From: an uncultured Roseibium sp.
GTDB taxonomy: Bacteria; Pseudomonadota; Alphaproteobacteria; Rhizobiales; Stappiaceae
DNA length: 64,000 nt
Direction of reading: 5' to 3'
Assembly: GCF_963669205.1 (NCBI RefSeq)
Contig: NZ_OY769915.1
Span: forward strand, 5,722,501 to 5,786,500
The position numbers and the translations under genes were made by a program. This document shows positions 32,919 through 41,230 of this stretch, one piece after another (positions within the stretch are counted from its first letter, which is position 1; each line of letters opens with the position of its first letter). The notes under the pieces were generated by a model. That model was given only the letters and a program-made list of their open reading frames with translations, did no database searches and was not told the origin of the DNA.

Positions 32919-33806
32919 TCAGGCCTCGGTCGCGACAGCAGCGGCCCGCTCCTTGACGCGTTTACGGAAACGGCGCTGCCGGGAGATCGCCGCGTTGAGC
33001 TCACCGCCCAGAATGAAAACAAGCGAGCAGATATAGAGAAAGATCAGGGCGGTCATGATGCCGGCAAGACCGCCATAGGTGGAGACGTAATTCGCAAAGC
33101 TAGCCAGATAGGCCCCGAAGGCGCTGCCCGCGATGATCCACATGACCAGCGTTGCCAGAACGCCCGGCCACAGATCCTGAAATGACCTCTTGCCAGCCGG
33201 CAACAGCCAGTGTGTCACGAACAGGCCAATGACAAGCAGCGACCCGGCGAGCGAATAGCGGGCGACGTTGATGGAGAGCAGGAAAGTCTCGACCTGGGGG
33301 GCATAGGCTTCAAGGGCGTCCAGGGCCAGCGGCGCGAGGACAACGAGGAAGGTGTAGGCCAGCAGGATCGCAGCGCCGAGCAGCACAAGTCCGAGCGATT
33401 GCAGCCGCAGGAAGAAGATCGAGCGATGCTCCATCTGCCTGTAGGCCCGGTTGAGCGCGGTCCGAAGCGCCTCGACGCCGTTGGAGGCAAACCAGAGCGC
33501 GGCGATCGCGCCAAAGGTCAACAGGTCACCGCGCGGCACGGTCAGGACATTGTGGATCTCGCGCACGACAGGGGCGGCCACCGATTCCGGCCAGGCGTCG
33601 AAAATCAGGTCCGAGGCCGTATCCGCCGCGCCCGTCATGCCGAAGAAGGCGGACAGCGACGCGATGAAGATCAGCATCGGGAAAATGGCAAGCAGGCCGG
33701 ACAGCGCGACATGACTTGCCATCGCGAAGCCATCGTCGCGCGAAAAATGCCCGATCGCATCCTTGAGAACCGAATAGACAGCCAGAAAGCCCTGTTGCAC
33801 GCCCAT
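32919..33806 (-). CDS. YihY/BrkB family inner-membrane protein
   Basis: 295-residue protein with about six transmembrane helices. Family signatures are GFAMASHVALSGLLAIFPMLIF, the NGVEALRTALNRAYR segment and LYICSLVFILGGELNA. Once misnamed RNase BN, the family has no settled function; some members affect serum resistance. It converges with the EamA gene with a 21-bp gap and has no clear terminator. Confidence 0.92.
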   Translation of the reverse strand: MGVQQGFLAVYSVLKDAIGHFSRDDGFAMASHVALSGLLAIFPMLIFIASLSAFFGMTGAADTASDLIFDAWPESVAAPVVREIHNVLTVPRGDLLTFGAIAALWFASNGVEALRTALNRAYRQMEHRSIFFLRLQSLGLVLLGAAILLAYTFLVVLAPLALDALEAYAPQVETFLLSINVARYSLAGSLLVIGLFVTHWLLPAGKRSFQDLWPGVLATLVMWIIAGSAFGAYLASFANYVSTYGGLAGIMTALIFLYICSLVFILGGELNAAISRQRRFRKRVKERAAAVATEA

Positions 33807-33968
33807 AACCTGATCTGGCCTTCGTCACGCCCGACAGTCAAGAGAAGACTGTGAATTCACCCCCCTCCGAAAGAAGAACAAATTCCGGCTCGACAAATGA
33901 GTGTGTGCGACGCAACATAGCTTCAACAAAAAGCGCTTCAGCGCAACAAATGAAAACGGAGATCGCCC

Positions 33969-35657
33969 ATGTCCACTGCAGCCCTGACGGCGGCAGAAAC
34001 GCCAGAGAGCCTTGCCGAACAGACCGCTGCGGCGGTCGACACCCTTGACCGCCTGCTTGATCTTGCAGCGCAGCGCGTGCGCGTGCTGGTGACCGCTGAC
34101 GGGCGTGTCTCCTCACGCCTGATGGAACAGGAACAGCGCGCGACCCACGGCCTGGCATGGTTGGCGACCTATGTGGAATCGCTGCGCCAGCTTGACGCCT
34201 ATGCGCAGCGCCTGAGCGAACAGGGCAAGTTCGGCATTCTGGAAGAACGGATCGTCCAGCTCGGATTTGCCGAATACCTGGCACAGATTTTCGGCGGCAT
34301 ACCGATGAACCAGGGTGAGTTCGTCCGTCTCGCGGATCTCGGCATCAGCACCGGCGAGGCGGCGGACCACCGCACACCGGACATCGACGCGCTGATCGAA
34401 ACCGGCAACACGCCGGCGATCCGAGGCGAGATCGCGGCTCTGATCCGCGACCAGGCCGGGCACTCCACCTTCGGCGAACCCGGTCTCGACGAGACCATGG
34501 AGCAGATCCGCAACGAGATGCGGAAGTTCGCCGAAGACACAGTCACGCCGCATGCCCACGAGTGGCACCTGAAGAACGAGTACATTCCGCTTGAAGTGGT
34601 CGAACAGATGTCCGAGCTCGGCGTCTTCGGCCTCACCATTCCGGAGGAATACGGCGGTCTCGGGCTCGGAAAGGAGGCCATGTGCGTGGTCTCCGAGGAA
34701 CTCTCGCGCGCCTATATCGGCGTCGGTTCCCTGGGCACCCGCTCCGAAATCGCGGCCGAACTTATCCTGTGCGGAGGCACGGAGGAGCAGAAACAGCACT
34801 GGCTGCCGAAAATCGCATCGGGCGAAATCCTGCCGACAGCCGTCTTTACCGAACCCAACACCGGATCTGATCTCGCCTCTTTGAAGACCCGCGCCGTAAA
34901 GGACGGCGACAGCTGGAAGATTTCCGGCAACAAGACCTGGATCACCCATCCGGTGCGCGCGGACATCATGACGCTGCTGGCCCGCACCAATCCGGATGAG
35001 CCCGGTTACAAGGGTCTTTCCATGTTCATCGCGGAAAAGCCGCGCGGCACGGACGAGGAGCCGTTCCCGGCAGAAGGCATGAGCGGCGGCGAGATCGAGG
35101 TGCTCGGCTATCGCGGCATGAAGGAATACGAGATCGCGTTCGACGGCTTTGAGGTCGCCGGAGGCAATCTGCTCGGCCAGGTCGAGGGCGAAGGCTTCAA
35201 GCAGCTGATGCAGACTTTCGAAGGCGCGCGTATCCAGACGGCCGCAAGAGCGCTCGGCGTTGCCCAGAGCGCGCTGGACCTCGGCCTGCGCTATGCGGAA
35301 GAGCGTGTCCAGTTCGGCAAGTCCCTGATCCACTTCCCGCGTGTCGCGGACAAGCTGGCGCTCATGACCGCCGAACTGATGATTGCCCGTCAGCTGACCT
35401 ATTTCTCGTCCTGGCAGAAGGATTCCGGCAAGCGCTGTGACCTGGAAGCCGGCATGGCCAAGCTCCTGGGTGCGCGCGTTGCCTGGGCGGCTGCCGACAA
35501 CGCGCTTCAGATCCACGGCGGCAACGGCTTTGCACTGGAATACGCGGTCTCCCGCGTCCTGTGCGACGCCCGCATCCTCAACATCTTCGAGGGCGCCGCG
35601 GAAATCCAGGCCCAGGTGATCGCCCGCCGCCTGCTCGAAACCCGCGGCAACCAGTAA
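33969..35657 (+). CDS. mcd: Acyl-CoA dehydrogenase, probably methylsuccinyl-CoA dehydrogenase
   Basis: 562-residue flavoprotein. A helical N-terminal extension of about 165 residues, unlike ordinary acyl-CoA dehydrogenases (about 380), precedes the standard N-terminal, middle (TEPNTGSDLASLKTRA) and C-terminal domains (QIHGGNGFALEYAVSR, IFEGAAEIQ). This long form is that of (2S)-methylsuccinyl-CoA dehydrogenase of the ethylmalonyl-CoA pathway, which lets cells without glyoxylate shunt assimilate acetyl-CoA. The phasin gene fits a polyhydroxybutyrate-making organism. Other pathway genes (ccr, ecm) are not in the window, so the name is likely, not certain. CGGAGA precedes the ATG. Confidence 0.82.
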   Translation: MSTAALTAAETPESLAEQTAAAVDTLDRLLDLAAQRVRVLVTADGRVSSRLMEQEQRATHGLAWLATYVESLRQLDAYAQRLSEQGKFGILEERIVQLGFAEYLAQIFGGIPMNQGEFVRLADLGISTGEAADHRTPDIDALIETGNTPAIRGEIAALIRDQAGHSTFGEPGLDETMEQIRNEMRKFAEDTVTPHAHEWHLKNEYIPLEVVEQMSELGVFGLTIPEEYGGLGLGKEAMCVVSEELSRAYIGVGSLGTRSEIAAELILCGGTEEQKQHWLPKIASGEILPTAVFTEPNTGSDLASLKTRAVKDGDSWKISGNKTWITHPVRADIMTLLARTNPDEPGYKGLSMFIAEKPRGTDEEPFPAEGMSGGEIEVLGYRGMKEYEIAFDGFEVAGGNLLGQVEGEGFKQLMQTFEGARIQTAARALGVAQSALDLGLRYAEERVQFGKSLIHFPRVADKLALMTAELMIARQLTYFSSWQKDSGKRCDLEAGMAKLLGARVAWAAADNALQIHGGNGFALEYAVSRVLCDARILNIFEGAAEIQAQVIARRLLETRGNQ

Positions 35658-35670
35658 ATACACACCGGAA

Positions 35671-35689
35671 AGGACGGCCTGCCCGTCCT
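35671..35689 (+). terminator. Weak terminator-like hairpin after mcd
   Basis: AGGACGG (35671-35677) and CCGTCCT (35683-35689) form a 7-bp stem with a 5-nt loop 14 bp after the stop. A pyrimidine stretch follows but not a T-run. Confidence 0.35.
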
Positions 35690-35809
35690 CTCCTCTCCCG
35701 GAAGCCGGCAGACAGGCATCGGACGTATTTGCGCAAAACCGGCTTTTCTGTTGAACTCCTCACCTGATTCACCACATGTATAGCTGGCAGAAAACGGGAG
35801 ACCACACCA

Positions 35810-36190
35810 ATGACCTCCTCTTTTTCATTTGAGGATCTTGGGTTCGAGCCCGAGTATCTGGGTCCGGAAGACGAGCAGAAAACCAACGTTCGGCAGAAAT
35901 TGCTCGCAACGGCGAAGAAGGCTGCCCGTCAGGTTCCGTTCATGGAAGACGTGGTAGCCGGTTACTATTGTGCGCTGGATCCGGCGACACCGGCCAAGGT
36001 ACGTGCCACCCTTCTGGCGGCCCTTGCCTATTTTGTGCTTCCGATCGACACGATTCCCGATTTCCTGATCGGCGTCGGCTTCGGCGACGATGCCACCGTT
36101 CTGATGGCGGCGATCGCGATGATCCGCGGCCACATGCGCGACGACCACTATCACGCCGCCCGGGAAGCCCTCAAGGACGAGGAACTTTAG
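35810..36190 (+). CDS. YkvA family protein (DUF1232)
   Basis: 126-residue small protein. The DUF1232 core YFVLPIDTIPDFLIGVGFGDDATVL is complete; it contains a short hydrophobic helix and is preceded by VRATLLAALA. Function unknown; members are often near membrane-stress or transport genes. It converges with the membrane protein at 36.2-36.7 kb. Confidence 0.9.
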   Translation: MTSSFSFEDLGFEPEYLGPEDEQKTNVRQKLLATAKKAARQVPFMEDVVAGYYCALDPATPAKVRATLLAALAYFVLPIDTIPDFLIGVGFGDDATVLMAAIAMIRGHMRDDHYHAAREALKDEEL

Positions 36191-36229
36191 ACGTTTTTCT
36201 GAGCACGGTGTGACCTAGGGTCCTGCCCC

Positions 36230-36685
36230 CTAAGGCTCTGAAGCACTTTGCGGATCGGTGGTTTTTGGCAACCACCAGCATCCGGACGTCCGCCCCGCGA
36301 TGATCCAGTAGACAAGACCTGCGAAAAAACCTGCTGCAAGGGCGATGACGCTGCCCGGCCTGATGCCGCCGACTTCCGCCTCCGGCCCGAGTGTCCAGAT
36401 GACAAAGCCGATCGCTCCGCCGGCTGCAAGGTGAAACACGATCCCCCTGAGACGCGCGAATTCGGCGATCGCGATGGCGATGCCCGCCGGCACCATCGCT
36501 GCTGCCCCAGTGACACTGGCCGCGACAAGACCTGTGCCGACCATGGCGCCGAAGGCGACCGGATTTTCACCGGGATGAGCCGCCTGAAAGAAACCCCAGG
36601 CCAGAAACAGACCGCTGGCAACGAGCGCGAGCACGAACCCGGCAACGATTTTAAGGAGTTGAAGCAGGAATTTTCCGCCGTCCAA
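36230..36685 (-). CDS. Four-helix membrane protein of unknown function
   Basis: 151 residues, Gly/Ala-rich, with four predicted transmembrane helices (KIVAGFVLALVASGLFLAWG, AFGAMVGTGLVAASVTGAAA, IVFHLAAGGAIGFVIW, VIALAAGFFAGLVYWIIAG) and a short polar C-terminus. I recognise no family. The start is a TTG with a near-perfect AAAGGAG ribosome site 9 nt upstream; the open frame continues 83 codons further but that part is Cys/Arg-rich and overlaps the region upstream of infC. Expressed divergently from infC. Confidence 0.7.
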   Translation of the reverse strand: MDGGKFLLQLLKIVAGFVLALVASGLFLAWGFFQAAHPGENPVAFGAMVGTGLVAASVTGAAAMVPAGIAIAIAEFARLRGIVFHLAAGGAIGFVIWTLGPEAEVGGIRPGSVIALAAGFFAGLVYWIIAGRTSGCWWLPKTTDPQSASEP

Positions 36686-36984
36686 GTCTCTTGTCTCCTT
36701 TAAATCTTCGGGGAAATCCTTACTTGAGGCATTGTCTTGCGAATTACAACAGGCGCTGCACGCGCACCAGCGGGAAGAAATGTGCATCAGCGGCTGCCCG
36801 CGAGTAATCCGAGACCGGAGAAACCACCGATTTCGGTTGACTTCCTGCCGGTTTCGCAGGATTTTATGTAGCAGCGCTAGGACATATGCAGCAGAAACCT
36901 TGGTACATGGGTCCCGAGGTTTTTTGTGCATCAAAAAGAGCCATGACCTGGCGCTCAGTTGAAACGTTAGAGGAGTTAGCGACC

Positions 36985-37524
36985 ATTCGCCGTCCGTTCC
37001 GCGCCCCGCCTCCTACAAAGGAAGGCCCGCGCACAAACCAAGAAATTCGCGTTCGCGAAGTCCAGTTGATTGATCATGAAGGCGCCAACCGTGGCGTGAT
37101 ACCGACCGAAGAAGCGATGGATATCGCCCTTGATGCAGGTCTGGATCTCGTTGAAATACAGCCGAACGCAAATCCCCCCGTCTGCAAGATCCTCGATTAT
37201 GGCCGGTACAAGTACCAGGCCCAGAAGAAGGCTGCGGAAGCCCGCAAGAAGCAGAAGACCGTCGAGATCAAGGAGATCAAGATGCGTCCGAACATCGACA
37301 CGCACGACTACGAAGTGAAGATGAAGAACATGCTGCGCTTCTTCAACGACGGCGACAAGGTGAAGGTGACGCTCCGCTTCCGTGGCCGCGAAATGGCGCA
37401 CCAGGATCTGGGCATGAACCTCTTGAACAAGGTCCGCGAAGAAACTTCCGAGATTGCGAAGGTGGAGTCCGCTCCAAAGCTTGAAGGCCGCCAGATGGTC
37501 ATGGTGCTGGCACCGATCAAGTAA
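36985..37524 (+). CDS. infC: Translation initiation factor IF-3, ATT start
   Basis: 179-residue IF-3, which binds the 30S subunit, checks the initiation codon and keeps subunits apart. N-domain (about 1-75) with TNQEIRVREVQLIDHEG and NPPVCKILDYGRYKY, lysine-rich linker KKAAEARKKQKTVEIKEIKM, and C-domain with IDTHDYEVKMKN and VTLRFRGREMAHQ. The first codon is ATT, placed 9 nt after AGAGGAG; the protein then begins (M)RRPFRAPPPTKEG as in relatives. An in-frame ATG far upstream would add an unconserved 33 residues. Rare start codons allow IF-3 to repress its own translation. rpmI and rplT do not follow; a strong terminator does. Confidence 0.95.
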   Translation: MRRPFRAPPPTKEGPRTNQEIRVREVQLIDHEGANRGVIPTEEAMDIALDAGLDLVEIQPNANPPVCKILDYGRYKYQAQKKAAEARKKQKTVEIKEIKMRPNIDTHDYEVKMKNMLRFFNDGDKVKVTLRFRGREMAHQDLGMNLLNKVREETSEIAKVESAPKLEGRQMVMVLAPIK

Positions 37525-37548
37525 ATCGCGACGCGCCATTCTGGAATC

Positions 37549-37577
37549 AAAAAACCCCGCGAATTGCGGGGTTTTTT
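37549..37577. terminator. Rho-independent terminator after infC (bidirectional)
   Basis: CCCCGC (37555-37560) and GCGGGG (37566-37571) with a 5-nt loop, flanked by six A and six T, so the A/T arms can extend the stem to 12 bp. It serves infC and, in reverse, the minus-strand CTERM gene that ends at 37636. Confidence 0.9.
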
Positions 37578-37635
37578 ATTGTCACATCTCTGCTCGCTAG
37601 CCCTGTTGGGACAACCGAAATGAGTGAGAGATATC

Positions 37636-38211
37636 TTAGCGTTTCATCCGGCGCCGCGCTGCAAACCCCAGTCCGGCGAGGCCGGTGAGCAGGAGTACCG
37701 CTCCAGCGGGCAGCGGCACCATCGTCGGCGTTCCTTTATAGTAGATCGACGCGTGAGACAGGTCCTTAGACGATGTCCACGATCCAGTCAGCGGGTCATT
37801 GACGGAAAGGTCGAGCAGAAAGGCGCCAAAACCGTTTCCTGCAACAAGGGTGATCACGACGTGAGACAAACCGGCGAGCGTATCTATCGTCCAGTTGCCG
37901 CTCTTGTTTCCATTGATCGGAGCGGATGTAAACTCAATCGTTCCATCCCCATTGTTGTCGTCGTTCTTCTCGGAAAGGACCCAACCCGTCATGCCGAAGA
38001 GAGAGTAGGTTGGCGTGATCGTGTTCGTGTCATTCGCTGCTTCGCAGTAAGCCATTGTTGAATGGGTCAGCGAAAGCGACGCGCCTGAATTCCCACCGCC
38101 TCCGGTCACTGTGCAGCCCATCGTCACCGCTTGCGCGGACAAGGTCGAAAGCCCAAATGTTGCGAATGCAAGCGTAAACAGGCCTGCCAAAGCGCGTTTG
38201 AAAATACGCAT
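37636..38211 (-). CDS. VPLPA-CTERM sorting domain protein
   Basis: 191-residue exported protein. A signal peptide (MRIFKRALAGLFTLAF, cleavage near SAQA) leads, then a Gly/Ser/Thr/Asn-rich beta-type body. The C-terminus is a sorting signal: the motif VPLPAG followed by a hydrophobic helix AVLLLTGLAGLGFAA and a basic end RRRMKR. Such tails are recognised by an exosortase, cleaved and the protein exported to the cell surface or matrix. The ATG with GGGAG 9 nt upstream is chosen over one two codons earlier. No exosortase gene is nearby. Confidence 0.88.
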   Translation of the reverse strand: MRIFKRALAGLFTLAFATFGLSTLSAQAVTMGCTVTGGGGNSGASLSLTHSTMAYCEAANDTNTITPTYSLFGMTGWVLSEKNDDNNGDGTIEFTSAPINGNKSGNWTIDTLAGLSHVVITLVAGNGFGAFLLDLSVNDPLTGSWTSSKDLSHASIYYKGTPTMVPLPAGAVLLLTGLAGLGFAARRRMKR

Positions 38212-38395
38212 ACTCATATCTCCCAAAGTACGTAGGGTTTACGAGACGTAAAAAAGGCAGGCGCGTCAAATTAAATATCATTAATTTTCAGCGCATTACG
38301 GAAAAATACAACCAAAAACATCTTTAGGGTTGCATCATGTGGCTTGCGCAGTTGGTAAAACTGTCATCTTCGAGAACTGAGCCAGATGGACAGCA

Positions 38396-39403
38396 CTAAC
38401 CCACATCAACCCATTCGCCGCGCTCCGCCGAAGCGAAGATGGCGTCGATGATCTTCATGTTCTGTATCGCGTCCTCAACTCCGTAGGTGAGCACTTTTTC
38501 GCCCAGGATCGCACGGCCGAACAGGTCGGCAAGCTCGGCATACTGATCGCAGGGCGCGATGGTCTCGGGCGCAAGGGCGCCATCGCCGAGTTTGGACCCG
38601 TCATCCAGCCGCACTTCCACCGCCTCGCCCTGGGGCGCATTGAAGGGAATGAGGATTTCAAGGCGCTTTTTCGAGCCGACCAGTTGCAGCCTCTGGAACG
38701 GGGTCAACTGGGTCGACACGGTGAAGGTGAGCTGGCGGCCCGCGCCGAAATCCATCATCGCGCTGGTGATGCGGTCCGTCCCGAAATCCGGGTCGCGATC
38801 GATCAGCGAGACCACGCGCTCGGGCTCCGCCTCGAAGAAGTAGCGCCCGGCCAGCATGGTGTAGCAGCCGATATCCATCAGCGCCCCGCCGCCCATGTCC
38901 GCCCTGTTGCGGATGTTGCCCGGGTCGGCATTGAAGAAACTGAAGAACCCCTGGATGGCGTGAAGCTCGCCCAGTTCGCCGGAGCGGACGATGTCCCGCG
39001 CCCGGATCCATTGCGGGTGCGCCCGGACCATGAAGCCTTCCGCGACCAGCCTGTCCTTCGGAAGATCGAGAAGGGCGGCCGCTTCATCCGCGCTCAACGC
39101 CATCGGTTTTTCGCACAGGACGTGTTTTCCGGCCTCGACGGCCTGGGCCGTCACCGGAACATGCATGTGGTTGGGGAGCGGATTGTAGATCGCATCGATG
39201 TCCGGATCGGCAAAAAGTTCTTCGTAGGACCCGTAGGCCTTTTCGATGCCGAGATCCGAGGCAACCTGTTTCGCGCGGTCAAGGTCGCGCGATGCGATGG
39301 CGGCGGCAACCCCTGTCTGGGATGCCCTGATGCCGGGAATGACCTTCTCCCTGCCGATCTTTGCTGTCGAGATGATTCCCCAGCGGACCCTGTTGCCGTC
39401 CAT
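38396..39403 (-). CDS. Gfo/Idh/MocA family NAD(P)-dependent oxidoreductase
   Basis: 335-residue sugar/cyclitol dehydrogenase-type protein. An N-terminal Rossmann domain (RWGIISTAKIGREKVIPGIRA) and the E-K-P motif in HVLCEKPMALSADE, with Lys as catalytic residue, are followed by the mixed beta/alpha C-terminal domain with GGGALMDIGCYTM. Substrates of the family are sugars, inositols or trans-1,2-dihydrodiols; dihydrodiol dehydrogenase-like members have a similar C-domain. The ATG with CGGAGA 8 nt upstream is used. ppk2 lies upstream on the same strand but is separated by a terminator. Confidence 0.92.
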   Translation of the reverse strand: MDGNRVRWGIISTAKIGREKVIPGIRASQTGVAAAIASRDLDRAKQVASDLGIEKAYGSYEELFADPDIDAIYNPLPNHMHVPVTAQAVEAGKHVLCEKPMALSADEAAALLDLPKDRLVAEGFMVRAHPQWIRARDIVRSGELGELHAIQGFFSFFNADPGNIRNRADMGGGALMDIGCYTMLAGRYFFEAEPERVVSLIDRDPDFGTDRITSAMMDFGAGRQLTFTVSTQLTPFQRLQLVGSKKRLEILIPFNAPQGEAVEVRLDDGSKLGDGALAPETIAPCDQYAELADLFGRAILGEKVLTYGVEDAIQNMKIIDAIFASAERGEWVDVG

Positions 39404-39445
39404 TTTGTTGTTCTCCGAATAAAGAGGTGCAATCGCCAGTTGGCA

Positions 39446-39474
39446 CGAAAAAATCCCGGCCCGCAAGGCCGGGA
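39446..39474 (-). terminator. Rho-independent terminator of ppk2
   Basis: Perfect 8-bp stem TCCCGGCC (39454-39461) and 39467-39474 around CGCAA, with an A-run at 39448-39453 that is a T-run on the minus strand. It follows ppk2 by 34 bp. Confidence 0.85.
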
Positions 39475-39507
39475 CAATTCGCAAAGTAACGTTGCGTATT
39501 TATAAAC

Positions 39508-40416
39508 CTAGAATTTCTCGGGCACGTAGAGATGCTCCGGCAGAACCTTGCGTTCGTAGTCCGGATTGGAGCGCCGCTCCGGCAGGCTGACCGGGTCGTG
39601 CGGCACGTCTTCGTATGGCAGCTGCGACAGGAGATGGCTGATGCAATTCAGCCGTGCCTGTTTCTTGTCGTTACCTTCGACGATGAACCAGGGAGCCTCC
39701 GGTATGTTGGTGCGCTCGAAGGTCTCTTCCTTCGCCTTGGTGTAGTCTTCCCAGCGGACACGCGATTCCAGATCCATCGGCGAGAGTTTCCACTGTTTGA
39801 GCGGATCGTGAATGCGCATCAGGAATCGCAATTGCTGTTCCTCGTCCGTGATGGAAAACCAGTACTTGATCAGCCGGATGCCCGATCGGACGATCATGCG
39901 CTCGAACTCGGGAACGTCGTTGAAGAACTGCTCGACCTGGTCTTCGCTGGCAAATCCCATCACGCGCTCGACGCCGGACCTGTTGTACCAGGAGCGGTCA
40001 AACATGACGATTTCGCCGGCCGCCGGCAGATGCGGTACATAACGCTGGAAATACCACTGGGATTTCTCGCGCTCGGTCGGCGCCGGAAGGGCAACTACAC
40101 GGGCAACACGCGGGTTGAGCCGCTGGGTGATGCGTTTGATGACGCCGCCTTTCCCAGCCGCATCGCGGCCTTCGAAGACGACAACGATCTTCTCGCCGGT
40201 ATGCTGCACCCAGTCCTGGAGTTTCACCAGTTCAGCCTGAAGCCTGAGAAGTTCGTGAAAGTAGGTGTTCCGGTCGATGGTCGACTTGTGCCTCTTGTCC
40301 GAGATGAACTCAAGATCCCTGGCGATCAGGTTGTCGTCGATCTCCATTTCAAGTTCTTCATCGAGGGAGTCCGTCCATTCGGCCTCTACCCAGCTCTTTG
40401 CACTTTCGTCACTCAT
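39508..40416 (-). CDS. ppk2: Polyphosphate kinase 2
   Basis: 302-residue P-loop kinase that transfers phosphate between polyphosphate and nucleotides (NDP to NTP in class I). Walker A GRDAAGKGG lies at about residues 83-91, lid Arg residues in RSWYNRSGVERVMGF, and Walker B MFDRSW. The single-domain length and the motif set match class I PPK2. It has AAAGGA before ATG and its own terminator. Exact NDP preference cannot be read from sequence. Confidence 0.95.
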   Translation of the reverse strand: MSDESAKSWVEAEWTDSLDEELEMEIDDNLIARDLEFISDKRHKSTIDRNTYFHELLRLQAELVKLQDWVQHTGEKIVVVFEGRDAAGKGGVIKRITQRLNPRVARVVALPAPTEREKSQWYFQRYVPHLPAAGEIVMFDRSWYNRSGVERVMGFASEDQVEQFFNDVPEFERMIVRSGIRLIKYWFSITDEEQQLRFLMRIHDPLKQWKLSPMDLESRVRWEDYTKAKEETFERTNIPEAPWFIVEGNDKKQARLNCISHLLSQLPYEDVPHDPVSLPERRSNPDYERKVLPEHLYVPEKF

Positions 40417-40561
40417 CTACCGGTCCTTTGAATTTTCCCGATCATCGAAACTCATCCAGAGTGTGAACAGCCTAAGCATGTAAGTTTTTTGACAGTCTGG
40501 CCAGTTCGGCGGCGATAAATCACTGACCTGTATCAACAGGACCATTCTTCGCTTGTAAATG

Positions 40562-40575
40562 AATGAACGTTCATT
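40562..40575. promoter_or_regulatory. Palindromic operator candidate for the TetR-type regulator
   Basis: AATGAACGTTCATT is a perfect 14-bp palindrome 24 bp before the regulator's ATG, in the promoter region of the leucine-catabolism operon. Size, symmetry and place are as expected for TetR-family autoregulation. Binding is inferred. Confidence 0.5.
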
Positions 40576-40599
40576 TATGTAAAGATCGTGGAGGATGCA

Positions 40600-41229
40600 A
40601 TGGCAACACATGCTGCCAAGACAGCAAGCCGGCCGAAAGGCCTGGAAACGGCAAAGCGCGTGCGCAAGGCAGCCCTGAAGCGTTTCGCCAATGCCGGATA
40701 TGCCGCCGTTTCCATGCGGGAGATCGCGGCAGACGTCGGCGTCAGGCCCGGCGCGCTCTACAACCATTTCCCGACCAAGCAGGACATCCTGAAGGACCTG
40801 ATGCTGAGCCACATGTCCGAATTGCTGGCCGCGTGGGAGATGACGGACTTTCCGGACACCATGGATCCGCTGGAGCGCTTCGTCCGTTTTCACATCGGTT
40901 ATCACCTGGAACGTGCCGACGAAGTCTTCATCTCCTACATGGAGCTTCGCAACCTGGAGCCGGATAACTTCAAGGTCATCGAACGCGAGCGCCGCCGCTA
41001 CGAAGCCGTCCTGACATCGATCCTGGAGGAAGGCTCCGCCGCAGGCCGTTACAGGGCCGACGATGCCAGGGTCGCGACCCGGGCGATCATCGCCATGCTG
41101 ACCGGCATTCCGACCTGGTACCGGGAAGGCGGCCGGATCGGCAAGACCGAGCTTGAAGACCTTTACCTGAACATGGTGCGCAAAGCCGTTGCTCCCGAAA
41201 GAACAGACCGCCAAACGGAGGCCGGATGA
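40600..41229 (+). CDS. TetR family transcriptional regulator of the leucine-catabolic operon
   Basis: 209-residue repressor. The N-terminal helix-turn-helix is typical: RVRKAALKRFANAGYAAVSMREIAADVGVRPGALYNHFPTKQDIL spans residues about 23-67. The C-terminal ligand domain carries acidic and aromatic residues that could bind an acyl-CoA. It is the first gene of the operon and its stop is 1 nt before mccB, so it controls its own unit, probably by a CoA ester of leucine breakdown. The ATG with GGAGG 5 nt upstream is used; a GTG four codons before is weaker. Ligand is inferred. Confidence 0.88.
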   Translation: MATHAAKTASRPKGLETAKRVRKAALKRFANAGYAAVSMREIAADVGVRPGALYNHFPTKQDILKDLMLSHMSELLAAWEMTDFPDTMDPLERFVRFHIGYHLERADEVFISYMELRNLEPDNFKVIERERRRYEAVLTSILEEGSAAGRYRADDARVATRAIIAMLTGIPTWYREGGRIGKTELEDLYLNMVRKAVAPERTDRQTEAG

Positions 41230-41230
41230 C

